Part shown: positions 11,984-20,326 of the stretch, in pieces
Position numbering within the stretch: the first letter of the stretch is position 1
Layout of the letters: each line of letters begins with the position of its first letter
DNA from: Chromohalobacter nigrandesensis
GTDB lineage: Bacteria; Pseudomonadota; Gammaproteobacteria; Pseudomonadales; Halomonadaceae
Length of the DNA: 64,000 nt
Assembly (NCBI RefSeq): GCF_023061285.1
Contig: NZ_JAKGAM010000001.1
Location: 620,001 to 684,000 of the forward strand
Reading direction: 5' to 3'
The notes under the pieces: generated by a model
What the model saw: the letters and a program-made list of their open reading frames with translations, nothing else
What the model was told of the DNA's origin: nothing
Database searches by the model: none
Program-made: the position numbers and the translations under genes

Positions 11984-12354
11984 ACCCAGACTCCTGCCAG
12001 AACCACCAAGATGGCACTGATCACGACCGTGATCTGCGCCTTGCGATGCCCACTCTCGAGATCCACGCCAATGCCTGCATCCATCAGCAGGTGCTTGATG
12101 CCGGCCACGAAGTGAAAGCCGAGTGCCGAGAGCAATCCCCAGGCGATCAATTTGGCGAGGACGTTGTTGGCGAGGGTGTCACGCACTGCTTCGAATCCTT
12201 CGGGAGACGACAGTGACGCGTCGAGGGCCCAGAAACCGAAGATCAACCCCACGAAGAGGATGACACCGGTCACGCGGTGGGCGATGGAGGTCAGTGCGGG
12301 AAGTGGAAATTTTATCGTCGTCAGGTCTAAATTTACGGGTCTTTTGCTATTCAC
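11977..12354 (-). CDS. sdhC: Succinate dehydrogenase cytochrome b556 subunit
   Basis: This 125-residue protein has three membrane segments. The signature TSIAHRVTGVILF lies in the first helix, and FHFVAGIKHLLMDAG carries the SdhC haem-ligand histidine. It forms the quinone site and haem b pocket with SdhD. It is the first gene of the minus-strand sdhCDAB-sucAB-lpd-sucCD series and faces gltA across a 413-bp divergent region. Confidence 0.95.
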   Translation of the reverse strand: MNSKRPVNLDLTTIKFPLPALTSIAHRVTGVILFVGLIFGFWALDASLSSPEGFEAVRDTLANNVLAKLIAWGLLSALGFHFVAGIKHLLMDAGIGVDLESGHRKAQITVVISAILVVLAGVWVW

Positions 12355-12767
12355 GGCTCATCACACTCTCTTGGCCCGCCAGCGGCTAGGGCTGTACCCG
12401 GTGCGGGCGGTGGTTTGAGGGGGAGGCCTTGGTCGAGGGCTTACATGACCAAGCCATGCTCCTGCCAGTCGCGCGGATAAAGATTATAAGGACCGGGGGA
12501 TGTCATGACAAATGAGATAACCCTTGCAGCCGTTCCCTTGGACGCGTCAAATAGGGCGGCAACTCCGGGTAAAAGCCTTGCTCGACCTTTCTATATTGCC
12601 ACACCGGGACACGTCCATCGACAGGCCGCAATGCGCCTTGCACGGCGCCCCATGGGCACAGGCGCCCTAGGCCAATTGACAATCCACTGCGTGGTTCTAT
12701 AGTAGGCGCATTATTTTCGCTGGCATGGCAAGCAAGACAAAGACTTAGGTAAAAAGAGGAGGCCATA
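12355..12767. promoter_or_regulatory. Divergent control region between sdhC and gltA
   Basis: This is 413 bp with no convincing gene. It must hold the start signals of both the sdh operon (leftward) and gltA (rightward), so the entry to the TCA cycle and complex II share one control region. A good sigma70 promoter for gltA is annotated separately. I found no clear leftward promoter. A 65-codon open frame at 12505-12702 lacks a ribosome site and is not called. Confidence 0.7.
12676..12703 (+). promoter_or_regulatory. gltA sigma70 promoter
   Basis: TTGACA at 12676-12681 and TATAGT at 12698-12703 are separated by 16 bp. The predicted transcript begins near 12710, leaving a ~58-base leader before the gltA ATG, with AAGAGGAGG at the ribosome-binding position. 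Confidence 0.75.
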
Positions 12768-14054
12768 ATGGCTGACAGGAAAGCGCAGTTGACGGTAGAA
12801 GGGTTAGACAAGACGATCGAGTTCCCTGTCTACTCCGGCACCGTCGGGCCTGATGTGATCGACGTCCGCGGCCTGACCAGCGAAGGTCTGTTCACATACG
12901 ACCCGGGCTTCGTCGCCACCGCCTCCTGCGAATCAAGCATCACCTACATCGATGGTGCTGCGGGCGTCTTGCTTCACCGCGGTTACCCTATCGGCCAACT
13001 GGCCGAGCATTCCAATTACGTCGAACTCTGTTATTTACTGCTCTTCGGAGAGCTCCCCAACAAGGCGCAATACGACGACTTCGCGGCCACCGTGAGAAAT
13101 CACACCATGGTCCACGAACAACTCGTCAACTTCTTCAAGGGCTTCCGCCGCGACGCCCACCCGATGGCGATCCTGTGCGGGGTCGTCGGTGGCCTGGCTG
13201 CCTTCTACCATGACAACCTGGACATCACCAAGGAAGAAGAACGGCGTGTCAGCGCGGTTCGCCTGATCGCCAAGATGCCGACACTGGCCGCAATGTGTCA
13301 CAAGTACAACATTGGCCAGCCGTTCAATTATCCGCGCAATGATCTCGATTACGCGGAGAACTTCCTCTACATGATGTTTGGCAACCCGTGTGAAAGCTAC
13401 GAGGTCAATCCGGTCTTCGCCAAGGCCATGGACCGGATCTTCATGCTGCACGCCGACCATGAACAGAATGCCTCCACTTCCACGGTGCGTCTGGCAGGCT
13501 CGACGGGCGCCAACCCCTTCGCTTGCATCAGTGCCGGCATCGCCGCGCTATGGGGTCCGGCCCATGGCGGCGCCAACGAAGCCGTGCTCAACATGCTCGA
13601 CGAGATCGGCGATGAGTCCGAGGAGAACATCCAACGTTTCATCGACCGCGCCAAGGACAAGGAAGACCCGTTCAAGCTGATGGGCTTTGGCCACCGCGTC
13701 TATCGCAATTTCGATCCGCGCGCCAAGGTTATGAAAGAGACCTGCGATGAAGTGCTGGGCGAACTCGGCTTGGCCGACGACCCGCAGCTCAAGATCGCCA
13801 AGCGACTCGAGCAGATCGCACTGGAAGACGACTACTTCATCGAGCGCAAGCTCTACCCGAACGTCGACTTCTATTCCGGCATCATCCTCAAAGCGATCGG
13901 TATTCCGACCAACATGTTCACCGTGATCTTCGCCACGGCGCGCACGATTGGCTGGATATCCCACTGGAACGAGATGATCAGCGGCAGTTATCGCATCAGT
14001 CGCCCGCGTCAGCTCTATGTCGGTCATTCCAAGCGGGACTATCCGGCCAAGTAA
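12768..14054 (+). CDS. gltA: Citrate synthase
   Basis: This 428-residue hexameric-type (type II) citrate synthase condenses oxaloacetate and acetyl-CoA. Active-site regions are recognisable at [31 protein letters not shown] and [16 protein letters not shown], and the C-terminal aspartate region is in [12 protein letters not shown] strong ribosome site (AAGAGGAGG) lies 7 bp before the ATG. It is divergent from sdhC and followed by an intrinsic terminator. Confidence 0.97.
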   Translation: MADRKAQLTVEGLDKTIEFPVYSGTVGPDVIDVRGLTSEGLFTYDPGFVATASCESSITYIDGAAGVLLHRGYPIGQLAEHSNYVELCYLLLFGELPNKAQYDDFAATVRNHTMVHEQLVNFFKGFRRDAHPMAILCGVVGGLAAFYHDNLDITKEEERRVSAVRLIAKMPTLAAMCHKYNIGQPFNYPRNDLDYAENFLYMMFGNPCESYEVNPVFAKAMDRIFMLHADHEQNASTSTVRLAGSTGANPFACISAGIAALWGPAHGGANEAVLNMLDEIGDESEENIQRFIDRAKDKEDPFKLMGFGHRVYRNFDPRAKVMKETCDEVLGELGLADDPQLKIAKRLEQIALEDDYFIERKLYPNVDFYSGIILKAIGIPTNMFTVIFATARTIGWISHWNEMISGSYRISRPRQLYVGHSKRDYPAK

Positions 14055-14108
14055 CTCGCCAGCAGAACGCGGCTGCAACTCCCAATCAAGATGACTGCAC
14101 AAGCATCA

Positions 14109-14140
14109 CGGACCGCCTTCAGGGCGGTCCGTTGCGTTTT
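14109..14140 (+). terminator. gltA intrinsic terminator
   Basis: CGGACCGCC and GGCGGTCCG form a 9-bp stem with a TTCAG loop (14109-14131), followed by TTGCGTTTT. Confidence 0.85.
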
Positions 14141-14486
14141 GAGCCGCCTTCTCTCCTACCCCCAAGAGTGTCCTCTCCCACAGTTGAGTTTTTCCATCCT
14201 GACGCCACTGAGCGTTTTCCACACTTTCTGTGGATAAACCTGTTCAAAACCTCTAGGTAGTTCGCCAGAAACACCATGACAAGGCGGTTACGCTCAGATC
14301 GGTTAATTTTTAACCTTCCATAAGTTATTGAAAAACATAATATTTTACTATAACGCGCAGCATGACGGGCCTCATTCGGCGTTATACACAACACGATAAG
14401 GAAAACCACACGGCAGTGGACAAGATCTTGGAGGTGTCAAGGGGGAAAACGTATAAAAACGTCTAATAGCGAGTGGAGAGCAGAGA
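14141..14486. other. Intergenic stretch without recognised features
   Basis: This lies between the gltA terminator and the tRNA terminator. It includes an AT-rich patch (about 14300-14360) unlike the surrounding GC-rich DNA. A 96-codon minus-strand open frame (14119-14409) has no ribosome site and no recognisable protein features, and it overlaps the gltA terminator, so it is not called. Confidence 0.5.
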
Positions 14487-14508
14487 CAAAAAAGACGCTT
14501 TCGCGTCT
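14487..14508 (-). terminator. Intrinsic terminator after tRNA-Glu
   Basis: On the minus strand AGACGC-GAAA-GCGTCT is followed by a run of T (complement of the A-run at 14487-14493). It is a compact GNRA-loop hairpin ending the tRNA transcript. Confidence 0.8.
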
Positions 14509-14547
14509 CCGGTATCGCCATTGCTGATGCTGATAGGCAAGAAAAAG

Positions 14548-14623
14548 TGGCGTCCCATAGGGGGTTTGAACCCCTGTTACCGCCGTGAAAGGGCGGTGTC
14601 CTGGACCACTAGACGAATGGGAC
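14548..14623 (-). tRNA. tRNA-Glu (anticodon TTC)
   Basis: This is a 76-nt cloverleaf with the CCA end encoded. The anticodon arm CCGCCCTTTCACGGCGG carries TTC, and the T-arm GGGGTTCAAACCCC is intact. The sequence is close to E. coli tRNA-Glu over its whole length. It is the second tRNA of a two-tRNA unit read leftward, downstream of the glutamyl-tRNA synthetase gene on the same strand. Confidence 0.97.
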
Positions 14624-14638
14624 GCATTGCCTTGAGCT

Positions 14639-14714
14639 TGGTGGAGCCTAGCGGGTTCGAACCGCTGACCTCAACACTGCCAGTGTTGCGCTCTCCCAAC
14701 TGAGCTAAGGCCCC
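14639..14714 (-). tRNA. tRNA-Ala (anticodon GGC)
   Basis: This is 76 nt including CCA. The anticodon stem-loop AACACTGGCAGTGTT carries GGC. The D-arm AGCTCAGTTGGGAGAGC and T-arm CGGTTCGAACCCG are canonical. It lies 15 bp before tRNA-Glu and behind a good sigma70 promoter. Confidence 0.97.
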
Positions 14715-14733
14715 GTGCCTCAAGACGGTGCGT

Positions 14734-14762
14734 AGAATACTGATTCCACCTGGCTTCGTCAA
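14734..14762 (-). promoter_or_regulatory. Sigma70 promoter of the tRNA-Ala/tRNA-Glu unit
   Basis: On the minus strand TTGACG (14762-14757), a 17-bp spacer and TATTCT (14739-14734) stand about 20 bp before the mature tRNA-Ala 5' end. The heptanucleotide repeat lies directly upstream of the -35 element. Confidence 0.75.
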
Positions 14763-14770
14763 GCCTGAAT

Positions 14771-14839
14771 TCGGGCTTCGGGCTTCGGGCTTCGGGCTTC
14801 GGGCTTCGGGCTTCGGGCTTCGGGCTTCGGGCTTCGGGC
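14771..14839. repeat. Tandem heptanucleotide repeat, about 9.9 copies
   Basis: TCGGGCT is repeated without a mismatch from 14771 to 14839 (9 full copies plus six bases). The unit length is not a multiple of three, and no supported gene contains it. It lies between gltX and the tRNA promoter. Such perfect short arrays usually vary in copy number by slippage. Confidence 0.95.
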
Positions 14840-14911
14840 AAGCAGCAGTCTGGATCGTCGCCAGCCTGCTGCCAGCGGCTCGTAGCTCGTCGCCCGCAGC
14901 TCGCTCGTAGC

Positions 14912-16390
14912 CTACAGCTCCCGATATTCTTTCTCGAAGCGCTTGGCCTGTTTCTTGGAAACGCCCCCCAGCACCTGGGTGGCATGACGCAGGCGTGCCC
15001 GTGTCATGTCCGAGCCGAGAATCGCCATGGCATCCAGCACCGAGGTAGAGGTCGCACTCCCCGTGACGGCGATGAAGACCGGCGCCAGGAACGCCTTCAT
15101 CTTCATGTCGAACGCCTCGGCCAGGGATTTGACTTCGTCGAGCAATGCCTCCTTGTGCCAGCTCGAGACGCCTTCCAGGCGCCAGATCAAAAACTGCAGC
15201 AACTTGAGCAGGTCTTCATGCTCGAGCTTGACACTCTCGAAACTGGACGCCTCGAGCGGCGGCACCCCCGAAAAGAAATGCCCGGCCAGCGGCATGACAT
15301 CGGAGAGCGTCGATATCCGCGGGCGTACCTGCGGCAGGATCTGGTTGACGTATTCTTCATTGAAGGCCCATTCACGCAACGCCTGAAGCAGTGCCGCATC
15401 GTCCAGATCCTCGCGGATATAGACGCCGTTGAGCCAGGTGAGCTTCTCCAGGTCGAACACCGGGCCACCCAGCGATACGCGCTGAATATCGAAGTTCGCC
15501 ATCATTTCCTCGAGGGTAAACTTCTCGCGATCGTCAGGCATCGACCAGCCCATGCGCCCTAGATAGTTGGTCACCGCCTGCGGCAAAAAGCCCATGTGCC
15601 GATAATAATTGATCGAGGTCGGGTTCTTGCGCTTGGACAGCTTCGACTTGTCCGGGTTACGCAGCAGAGGCATATGGCACAGCGTCGGCATCGTCCAGTC
15701 GAAGTATTCATACAGCAGCTTGTGCTTGGGTGCCGAATTGATCCACTCCTCACCCCGCATGACATGCGTGATACCCATCATATGGTCATCGACGACATTG
15801 GCCAAATGATAGGTCGGCATGCCGTCAGACTTGAGGAGGATCTGGGCATCGACCTGCGCCCAGTCGACTTCGATCTCGCCACGCAGCATATCGCTGACGA
15901 TACAGCTCCCCTCGCTGGGTACCTTCATGCGCACCACGTAAGGCCACTGCTCGCGCTCGCGACGCGCTACTTCTTCGTCGGCAAGTGCCAGATCCGCAGG
16001 CTTGAGCGCCAAGTGCAGCCCTGCTGCCTTGCGCGTCTCCCGTAGCTCGTCGAGCTCTTCGCTGGTCCGATAGCACTTGAACGCATGTCCGGCGTCAAGC
16101 AGTTGCTGCGCATATTGCGCATAGATATCGCCCCGCTCGCTCTGGCGGTATGGGCCATGAGGGCCACCGATATCCGGGCCTTCATCCCACTCGAGTCCCA
16201 GCCAGCGCAGGGAGTCGAGGATCATCTGCTCCGATTCGGCCGTCGAACGCACGCGGTCCGTATCCTCGATGCGGAGAATGAACTGCCCGCCGTGCTGACG
16301 CGCGAAGCAGAGGTTGAAAAGCGCAATATAGGCCGTGCCGACATGGGGATCGCCGGTCGGCGACGGCGCAATACGTGTACGTACGGTCAT
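14912..16390 (-). CDS. gltX: Glutamate--tRNA ligase
   Basis: This class I aminoacyl-tRNA synthetase charges tRNA-Glu. The chosen ATG gives [20 protein letters not shown], where HVGT is the HIGH motif, and 492 residues; an in-frame ATG five codons upstream is less conserved. The KMSKS-type motif is KLSKRK in [13 protein letters not shown]. The C-terminal anticodon-binding helical domain is complete. It sits on the same strand as tRNA-Ala and tRNA-Glu, with the tandem repeat and a separate tRNA promoter between. Confidence 0.97.
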   Translation of the reverse strand: MTVRTRIAPSPTGDPHVGTAYIALFNLCFARQHGGQFILRIEDTDRVRSTAESEQMILDSLRWLGLEWDEGPDIGGPHGPYRQSERGDIYAQYAQQLLDAGHAFKCYRTSEELDELRETRKAAGLHLALKPADLALADEEVARREREQWPYVVRMKVPSEGSCIVSDMLRGEIEVDWAQVDAQILLKSDGMPTYHLANVVDDHMMGITHVMRGEEWINSAPKHKLLYEYFDWTMPTLCHMPLLRNPDKSKLSKRKNPTSINYYRHMGFLPQAVTNYLGRMGWSMPDDREKFTLEEMMANFDIQRVSLGGPVFDLEKLTWLNGVYIREDLDDAALLQALREWAFNEEYVNQILPQVRPRISTLSDVMPLAGHFFSGVPPLEASSFESVKLEHEDLLKLLQFLIWRLEGVSSWHKEALLDEVKSLAEAFDMKMKAFLAPVFIAVTGSATSTSVLDAMAILGSDMTRARLRHATQVLGGVSKKQAKRFEKEYREL

Positions 16391-16471
16391 GAAGTTCCCG
16401 ATCATTGGTGACTGGCGATGGCATCATTATACGCATGCACCAACCCGGCATCAGCACCGCCGACACCTTCT

Positions 16472-17368
16472 TCACAACGCCAGGTGCTCACGAAACCAAT
16501 CGGTAATAAAATCCAGATAGGCACGGGTCTTGTCGGGCAGGTATTTACGCGAACGGAACAACACCAACATGCTGCCGTGCTCATTCCAATACGGCTGCAA
16601 GAGCGGTGTCAGCTGCCCCTCCTCCACCGCCGCGCGCGCCGCGAATGTCGGCAGATAGGCCAAGCCGAACCCCGCTTTTGCCGCTTCGACGACGCCCAGC
16701 AGGTTATTGATCACCAGGCGTGAGTTGGGCTCGATATCCAGCGGCTGCCCATTGAGCGAAAAACGCCAGTGAGCGCCGAGATCGTAATTGCCGTAGAACA
16801 CCGTATCGAACTCGGCGATATCTTTGGGATGCAGCGGCCGCCCGACACGGGCCAGATAATCCGGCGCGGCGTACAAGCCATAGACCACTTTGCACAGTGG
16901 ACGCGACACCAGGCTCGAAGGCGGCATCGGGCCCATGCGAATGGCCAGGTCCACCGATTCGTCGATGGGCTCGAAACGCTGATCCTCGAGCAGGATTTCC
17001 ACCGACATCTCAGGATAACGACGCATGAAGGCCGTGGTCGGCGCCGCCAAGTACATGAAGCCGAAGCTCACCTGGGCGCTGACCTTGAGTTGCCCCCGAG
17101 GTTGCGACGTCACCGACTGTACCTGCGCCTCCGCCGTCTGCAATTCTTCGATGACCCGCAACCCATGCTCGTAATAGATCTGTCCGGCTTCCGTGAGGCG
17201 CAGTGAACGCGTCGAGCGGTTGAGTAGACTGACGCTCAACTCATCCTCGAGCGCGGCCACACGCTTGGAAGCCAACGACTTGGAAATACTCAGACGCCGC
17301 GCCGCTGAGGTAAAACTCCCTGCTCGAACGACCTCGACGAAGACCCGCAATGCATCCAGTGTCGTCAC
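16472..17368 (-). CDS. LysR-family transcriptional regulator
   Basis: This 298-residue protein has an N-terminal winged helix-turn-helix (SFTSAARRLSISKSLASKRV, about residues 17-36) and a type 2 periplasmic-binding-like effector domain (about 90-295). A GTG start at 17368 with GGAG upstream gives the family N-terminus; the longer open frame upstream is not LysR-like. The C-terminal part resembles the AaeR/DsdC-type effector fold only generally, so the ligand is unknown. A GTTTC-N7-GAAAC inverted repeat 23 bp upstream is a candidate autoregulatory site. Confidence 0.9.
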   Translation of the reverse strand: MTTLDALRVFVEVVRAGSFTSAARRLSISKSLASKRVAALEDELSVSLLNRSTRSLRLTEAGQIYYEHGLRVIEELQTAEAQVQSVTSQPRGQLKVSAQVSFGFMYLAAPTTAFMRRYPEMSVEILLEDQRFEPIDESVDLAIRMGPMPPSSLVSRPLCKVVYGLYAAPDYLARVGRPLHPKDIAEFDTVFYGNYDLGAHWRFSLNGQPLDIEPNSRLVINNLLGVVEAAKAGFGLAYLPTFAARAAVEEGQLTPLLQPYWNEHGSMLVLFRSRKYLPDKTRAYLDFITDWFREHLAL

Positions 17369-17390
17369 GTTGAAGATACTCCGATACGCA

Positions 17391-17407
17391 GTTTCCAAAT
17401 TAGAAAC
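17391..17407. promoter_or_regulatory. Candidate LysR operator
   Basis: GTTTC-N7-GAAAC is a perfect short inverted repeat of the T-N11-A kind that LysR regulators bind, just upstream of the regulator's own start. It is also in the 411-bp gap before the rightward XRE gene. The rest of that gap (17408-17779) holds no recognisable gene. Confidence 0.45.
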
Positions 17408-17779
17408 ACTAGTTTTCGATTGTACCCTCTTATTACGCAAAGGCCGACTGCTTATACTTGCCGCTCGGGTAGGCGAGGTATCGTATCGCTCCCGACATGC
17501 GTGGCCTTTTCTCAGCGGAATTGCCGCGCGCACGCTAACGGCGCCAGGCAGCTTCGACTTTCCTGCGCCGTGTGGCGTCTTCAGTGAAACGAGCTTTTCT
17601 TTGCGCCACCAGGCTGTTCTTCGGGACGGCCGGCGCTCTTTTCCTACTCATTCTCTCCTTTCCACACTGCAATACGGATCCGACATTCGCATTGCATGCT
17701 GTTCATAACCCCCAACCCGAAACATACTTTGGCATTGGCTGGCTATGCTAACGCGTTCACCTCATGGCGAGATGTCTAC

Positions 17780-18424
17780 ATGGACGCACTGGGACCCCGA
17801 ATCAAGCAGCTAAGGATAGACGCCGGCTTGAGCAAGGCCGCCTTGGCCAGGCGTGTCGGCGTATCGGACGTCACGATTTCCTATTGGGAATCCGGCACGA
17901 TCAGACAAGTCGGACACGAGCGACTCATCGCGCTGGCCGATGCGCTGCATTGCCCGCTCGAACGATTACTCGAAGATGGCACTGCCGTCGCCAAGCCCCC
18001 GGCCTCTCAACGTACCACCGAGGACGCGCCCGGCAATGCACGCCTCTTGGCACTACACGCTACGCCCCCGGTGCCGTGGGAAGCTCAAACGCTCGCCGAC
18101 CCTCTTGCCGGCTCAGGCATCGCTATCGATGCTCTAGTTAAGGGGTGTTACCTAGTGACACCAGGCGCAGGCGAGACGTTCGCTTATCTTGAGGAAGGCG
18201 ATATCGCCGCCATTCTGCCCACCTCGCACTTCCGGCAGGAAGGGCTTTATCTGCTCGAATGGCGACATGCACTCACGATCCTGCACCTGAGCCAGCCTGA
18301 ACCGAAGACATTGCGCATTGATGCCCCTGGGCACTGCACGCTTGTCGACTCGAACAAGCCGCTCCCCTTCCGCATAGCAGGGCGCCTTCAGGCTCGCTGG
18401 CAAAAATGTAATGACAGTGAGTGA
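17780..18424 (+). CDS. XRE-family helix-turn-helix regulator
   Basis: This 214-residue protein starts MDALGPRIKQLRIDAGLSKA. A Cro/C1-type helix-turn-helix covers residues ~8-58 (LSKAALARRVGVSDVTISYWESG). The frame is open 28 codons further upstream, but homology begins here. The C-terminal half has beta-rich segments reminiscent of an S24/LexA fold (GDIAAILP, GLYLLEW, TILHL) but no Ser-Lys dyad can be identified. It stands alone before a small secreted-protein gene; its target is unknown. Confidence 0.75.
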   Translation: MDALGPRIKQLRIDAGLSKAALARRVGVSDVTISYWESGTIRQVGHERLIALADALHCPLERLLEDGTAVAKPPASQRTTEDAPGNARLLALHATPPVPWEAQTLADPLAGSGIAIDALVKGCYLVTPGAGETFAYLEEGDIAAILPTSHFRQEGLYLLEWRHALTILHLSQPEPKTLRIDAPGHCTLVDSNKPLPFRIAGRLQARWQKCNDSE

Positions 18425-18515
18425 CCTCTCCTGAAAAAAACCTCCGAGCGTCTCGGAATCCCATGCAATACGCCATGGTCCATACTGGAGAGGTACCCTC
18501 ATCGCTGGAGGCATC

Positions 18516-18809
18516 ATGATAAAAGCCATTCTGCTGATGACACTGTTCGCCCTGGCATGGCCGGTACTGGCCGACGACCCTGGCCGGCACGACTCACTTA
18601 ACGACAGTCGACAGCGCAATCAACTGCAACGTGACGTCAGCAGCAACCGTGCCACCACGATCGAGCGTCACCAGTCACTGAACCGCAGCGAACACCGCGA
18701 TGAGCGTTTCGACGAGCGCCAGCAGCAAGAGCGTCAACTCAAACGCTCTCTGCGCCGCCTGGAAGACTCGCAACACCAGCTTCGAGATAAGCGCAACCAG
18801 TCACCCTGA
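18516..18809 (+). CDS. Small secreted Arg/Gln-rich protein
   Basis: This 97-residue protein has a clear signal peptide (MIKAILLMTLFALAWPVLA, cleavage before DDPG). The mature ~78-residue part is very hydrophilic, rich in Arg, Gln, Glu and Asp, and predicted helical or disordered. GGAGG lies 5 bp before the ATG and a terminator follows. I recognise no family. A periplasmic location is the only firm inference. Confidence 0.7.
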   Translation: MIKAILLMTLFALAWPVLADDPGRHDSLNDSRQRNQLQRDVSSNRATTIERHQSLNRSEHRDERFDERQQQERQLKRSLRRLEDSQHQLRDKRNQSP

Positions 18810-18818
18810 CACAAAAAA

Positions 18819-18845
18819 ACCCGACCAATACCGGCCGGGTCTTTA
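18819..18845. terminator. Bidirectional terminator
   Basis: ACCCGACC-AATACC-GGCCGGGT forms a stem with one mismatch, flanked by an A-run upstream and TCTTTAT downstream. It ends the small secreted-protein transcript. Confidence 0.75.
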
Positions 18846-19148
18846 TGCAAATCTGCATTTCCTTGCAGTCATCACGAACGTCCTGTCCGTGCCTCCATGC
18901 TTACCTAGGCTTCCTTTTCCCTAGCTTCCTTGCTTTCCGCCCTTCCTTGGCGAACACCATCACCATGGTAGAAGAAACGCAGTAGGGCAAATAACCTGAA
19001 TTAAACAATGCCAATTTAATGTTCCAGAAAGTAAAAGAGGTCGACTCGGCCCGGCTACAAGGATATTGCCCACTCCCCCGCATGACGTACAATATGCGGC
19101 CCTTGGTGCCACTCTCGATTTTAGTTCCCCTTCATCGGAGGCCGACAA
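18846..19148. promoter_or_regulatory. Former upstream region of dusA
   Basis: No gene is seen here. It holds the native dusA promoter: TTGCCC at 19066-19071 and TACAAT at 19088-19093 with 16-bp spacing. The native ribosome site CGGAGG lies before the ATG at 19149. Since the prophage inserted, this promoter reads only the 24-codon dusA stub and whatever follows at the prophage left end. Confidence 0.6.
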
Positions 19149-19222
19149 TGGTTGAAAAATCAGCTCATGACTCGCTAGCGCGGGCCCGCCGATTTTCTGT
19201 GGCCCCGATGATGGATCGGTAA
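19149..19222 (+). pseudogene. dusA: Stranded 5' end of dusA, cut off by the prophage
   Basis: ATG at 19149 with a CGGAGG ribosome site opens a 24-codon frame ending RRFSVAPMMDR and a stop. The last residues match the DusA N-terminal motif, and the DNA is identical to the intact dusA at 57631-57645 over 15 bp (GCCCCGATGATGGAT). This is therefore the native start of dusA, separated from its body by ~38.4 kb of prophage. The body now uses a start supplied by the prophage. Confidence 0.92.
19202..19216. mobile_element. Left attachment site (att core)
   Basis: GCCCCGATGATGGAT is identical to 57631-57645 and is followed by C/T-GG at both ends. It encodes the conserved APMMD of DusA, the known target of DusA-type integrases. 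Confidence 0.92.
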
Positions 19223-20050
19223 CAAACCCTGCCAAGCTGGGCCTGGTATCGGTTGGGTACCAAATATGTTCCCTCTGTTTCTCCGTTTTCTCCCCTTCTT
19301 TCGCTAACAACGTACTCGCAACTGCGCTTCGCCAGCGACATTCGTGCGGGATACAGTCGGCGCGTGCGTGCACGCCTCATACGCGAGGCAGCTTCAGAAT
19401 CTCCGGGGGTCTCGGAAAAAGGTAACAAAGGTAATGCTTTGCCTGATTTTCTCTTAACAAACTGAATACAAAGGGATTAAAACGAGTGTTCAAAAGGTAA
19501 CAAAATGGTGATGGTAAGGTAATGCGTTACCTTTTAAAGAGGTAATAGAGAGCAAAATCCATATCCTTTTAAAACAATGACTTACAAGCGCATCACCTTT
19601 TACAGTACCTTTCATCACCTTTTGAGGGTAATGAAAAAAAGACTAAGAATCAGAAGGTTATCTCCTGATACGCCCCCTCGTGACCAACATTACCTTTCTC
19701 CGAGATACCCTCACTTTCTCAAGAAGCTCACCCATTCCTACCATCCCTCGTCGTACGCTCTGCGGGCTGCTCGGTTTCGCATGATTCCGCATGAGAATAG
19801 GCAGCCTCCTGACCATGCTGGCGCCCTGTATCTGCGCGGCCTGCGGCTAGGCGCATGGGCGCCCAAAAACCGACCGGTTTAGCGCGCAGGCGGGGCGGGG
19901 TGTCGACGGCGCGGCGCGGGCGCGCAGTGATGTAGGCAAGGCCGCTGGCGAGCTGCTTTTGTGTCCTGAAGGTTACTGAGACCAAAGAAGTGTGGCGGGG
20001 TGTCAGCCGTCAACTAGCTTGATGGCTGTACTCATAAAATAGGAGGGGTC
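19223..20050. other. Prophage left-end non-coding region (attP arm, possible cos)
   Basis: This is 828 bp with no credible gene. It holds the AAAGGTAAY repeat cluster (19417-19699), a GTACCAAAT motif (19257-19265) that recurs at the other prophage end (57467-57475), and a very GC-rich stretch around 19881-19935. That stretch includes AGGCGGGG, part of the P2 cos sequence as I remember it, next to an AAACCG-AC-CGGTTT repeat (19867-19880). The cos assignment is a guess. A 101-codon frame at 19577-19882 lies over the repeats and lacks a ribosome site. Confidence 0.6.
19417..19699. repeat. Cluster of ~12 AAAGGTAAY-type motifs, both orientations
   Basis: Plus-strand copies include AAAAGGTAAC (19417, 19492), AAAGGTAAT (19427), AAGGTAAT (19516), AGAGGTAAT (19538), AGGGTAATG (19626) and AAGGTTATC (19654). 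Minus-strand copies include 19526, 19592, 19604, 19613 and 19689. The cluster lies just inside the left att core, as arm-type integrase sites would in attP. Origin iterons are an alternative. Confidence 0.75.
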
Positions 20051-20275
20051 GTGGATAACTATCATATCGTAAAGGATGGCGACCACTGGGCCTTGAAGAA
20101 GGCAGGGGCTACACAGGCCACGCTTACCGCGCCAACCAAAGACGAGGCCATTCATAAAACCCAAGACTTTATGAAGGGCAAGACGGCCAGCGTCAAAATT
20201 CACAAAGAAGATGGCACCATCCAGGAAGAGAGAACCTACCCGCGTAGTGCGGACCCTCATCGCACACCGGGATAG
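20051..20275 (+). CDS. DUF2188 domain protein
   Basis: This 74-residue protein begins at a GTG with AGGAGGGG upstream. The sequence (MDNYHIVKDGDHWALKKAGA, then KDEAIHKTQDFMK and SVKIHKEDGTIQEERTYP) matches the small DUF2188 fold, in which a beta-hairpin is followed by a helix and a phosphate-like basic strand. The function of the family is not established. It lies alone at the prophage left end before a strong terminator and is probably a lysogen-expressed accessory gene. Confidence 0.8.
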   Translation: MDNYHIVKDGDHWALKKAGATQATLTAPTKDEAIHKTQDFMKGKTASVKIHKEDGTIQEERTYPRSADPHRTPG

Positions 20276-20285
20276 TGCTTGAATA

Positions 20286-20308
20286 GGGGCCGCCAATCGG
20301 GCGGCCCC
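20286..20308. terminator. Intrinsic terminator between convergent genes
   Basis: GGGGCCGCC and GGCGGCCCC form a 9-bp GC stem with a 5-base loop, followed by TTCC. It serves the DUF2188 gene and, in the other direction, the methylase gene. Confidence 0.8.
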
Positions 20309-20326
20309 TTCCAATTTACACACCAT

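Noticed and set aside
12505-12702. 65-codon frame in the sdhC-gltA control region
   Set aside because: There is no ribosome site, and the gltA promoter lies inside its end.
14119-14409. 96-codon minus-strand frame after gltA
   Set aside because: It overlaps the gltA terminator, lacks a ribosome site and shows no protein features.
14771-14839. CRISPR-like array
   Set aside because: The unit is 7 bp with no spacers; it is a simple tandem repeat.
18443-18457. TCCGAG-CGT-CTCGGA hairpin after the XRE gene
   Set aside because: The T-run is on the minus strand, where no gene ends; on the plus strand it lacks one, so it is not called as a terminator.
19577-19882. 101-codon frame at the prophage left end
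   Set aside because: It covers the AAAGGTAAY cluster, has no ribosome site and an improbable composition (many Arg, His, Pro).
19881-19905. Possible cos site (AGGCGGGGCGGGG)
   Set aside because: Only eight bases resemble the P2 cos sequence as I remember it, in a GC-rich stretch where this can occur by chance; mentioned but not called.
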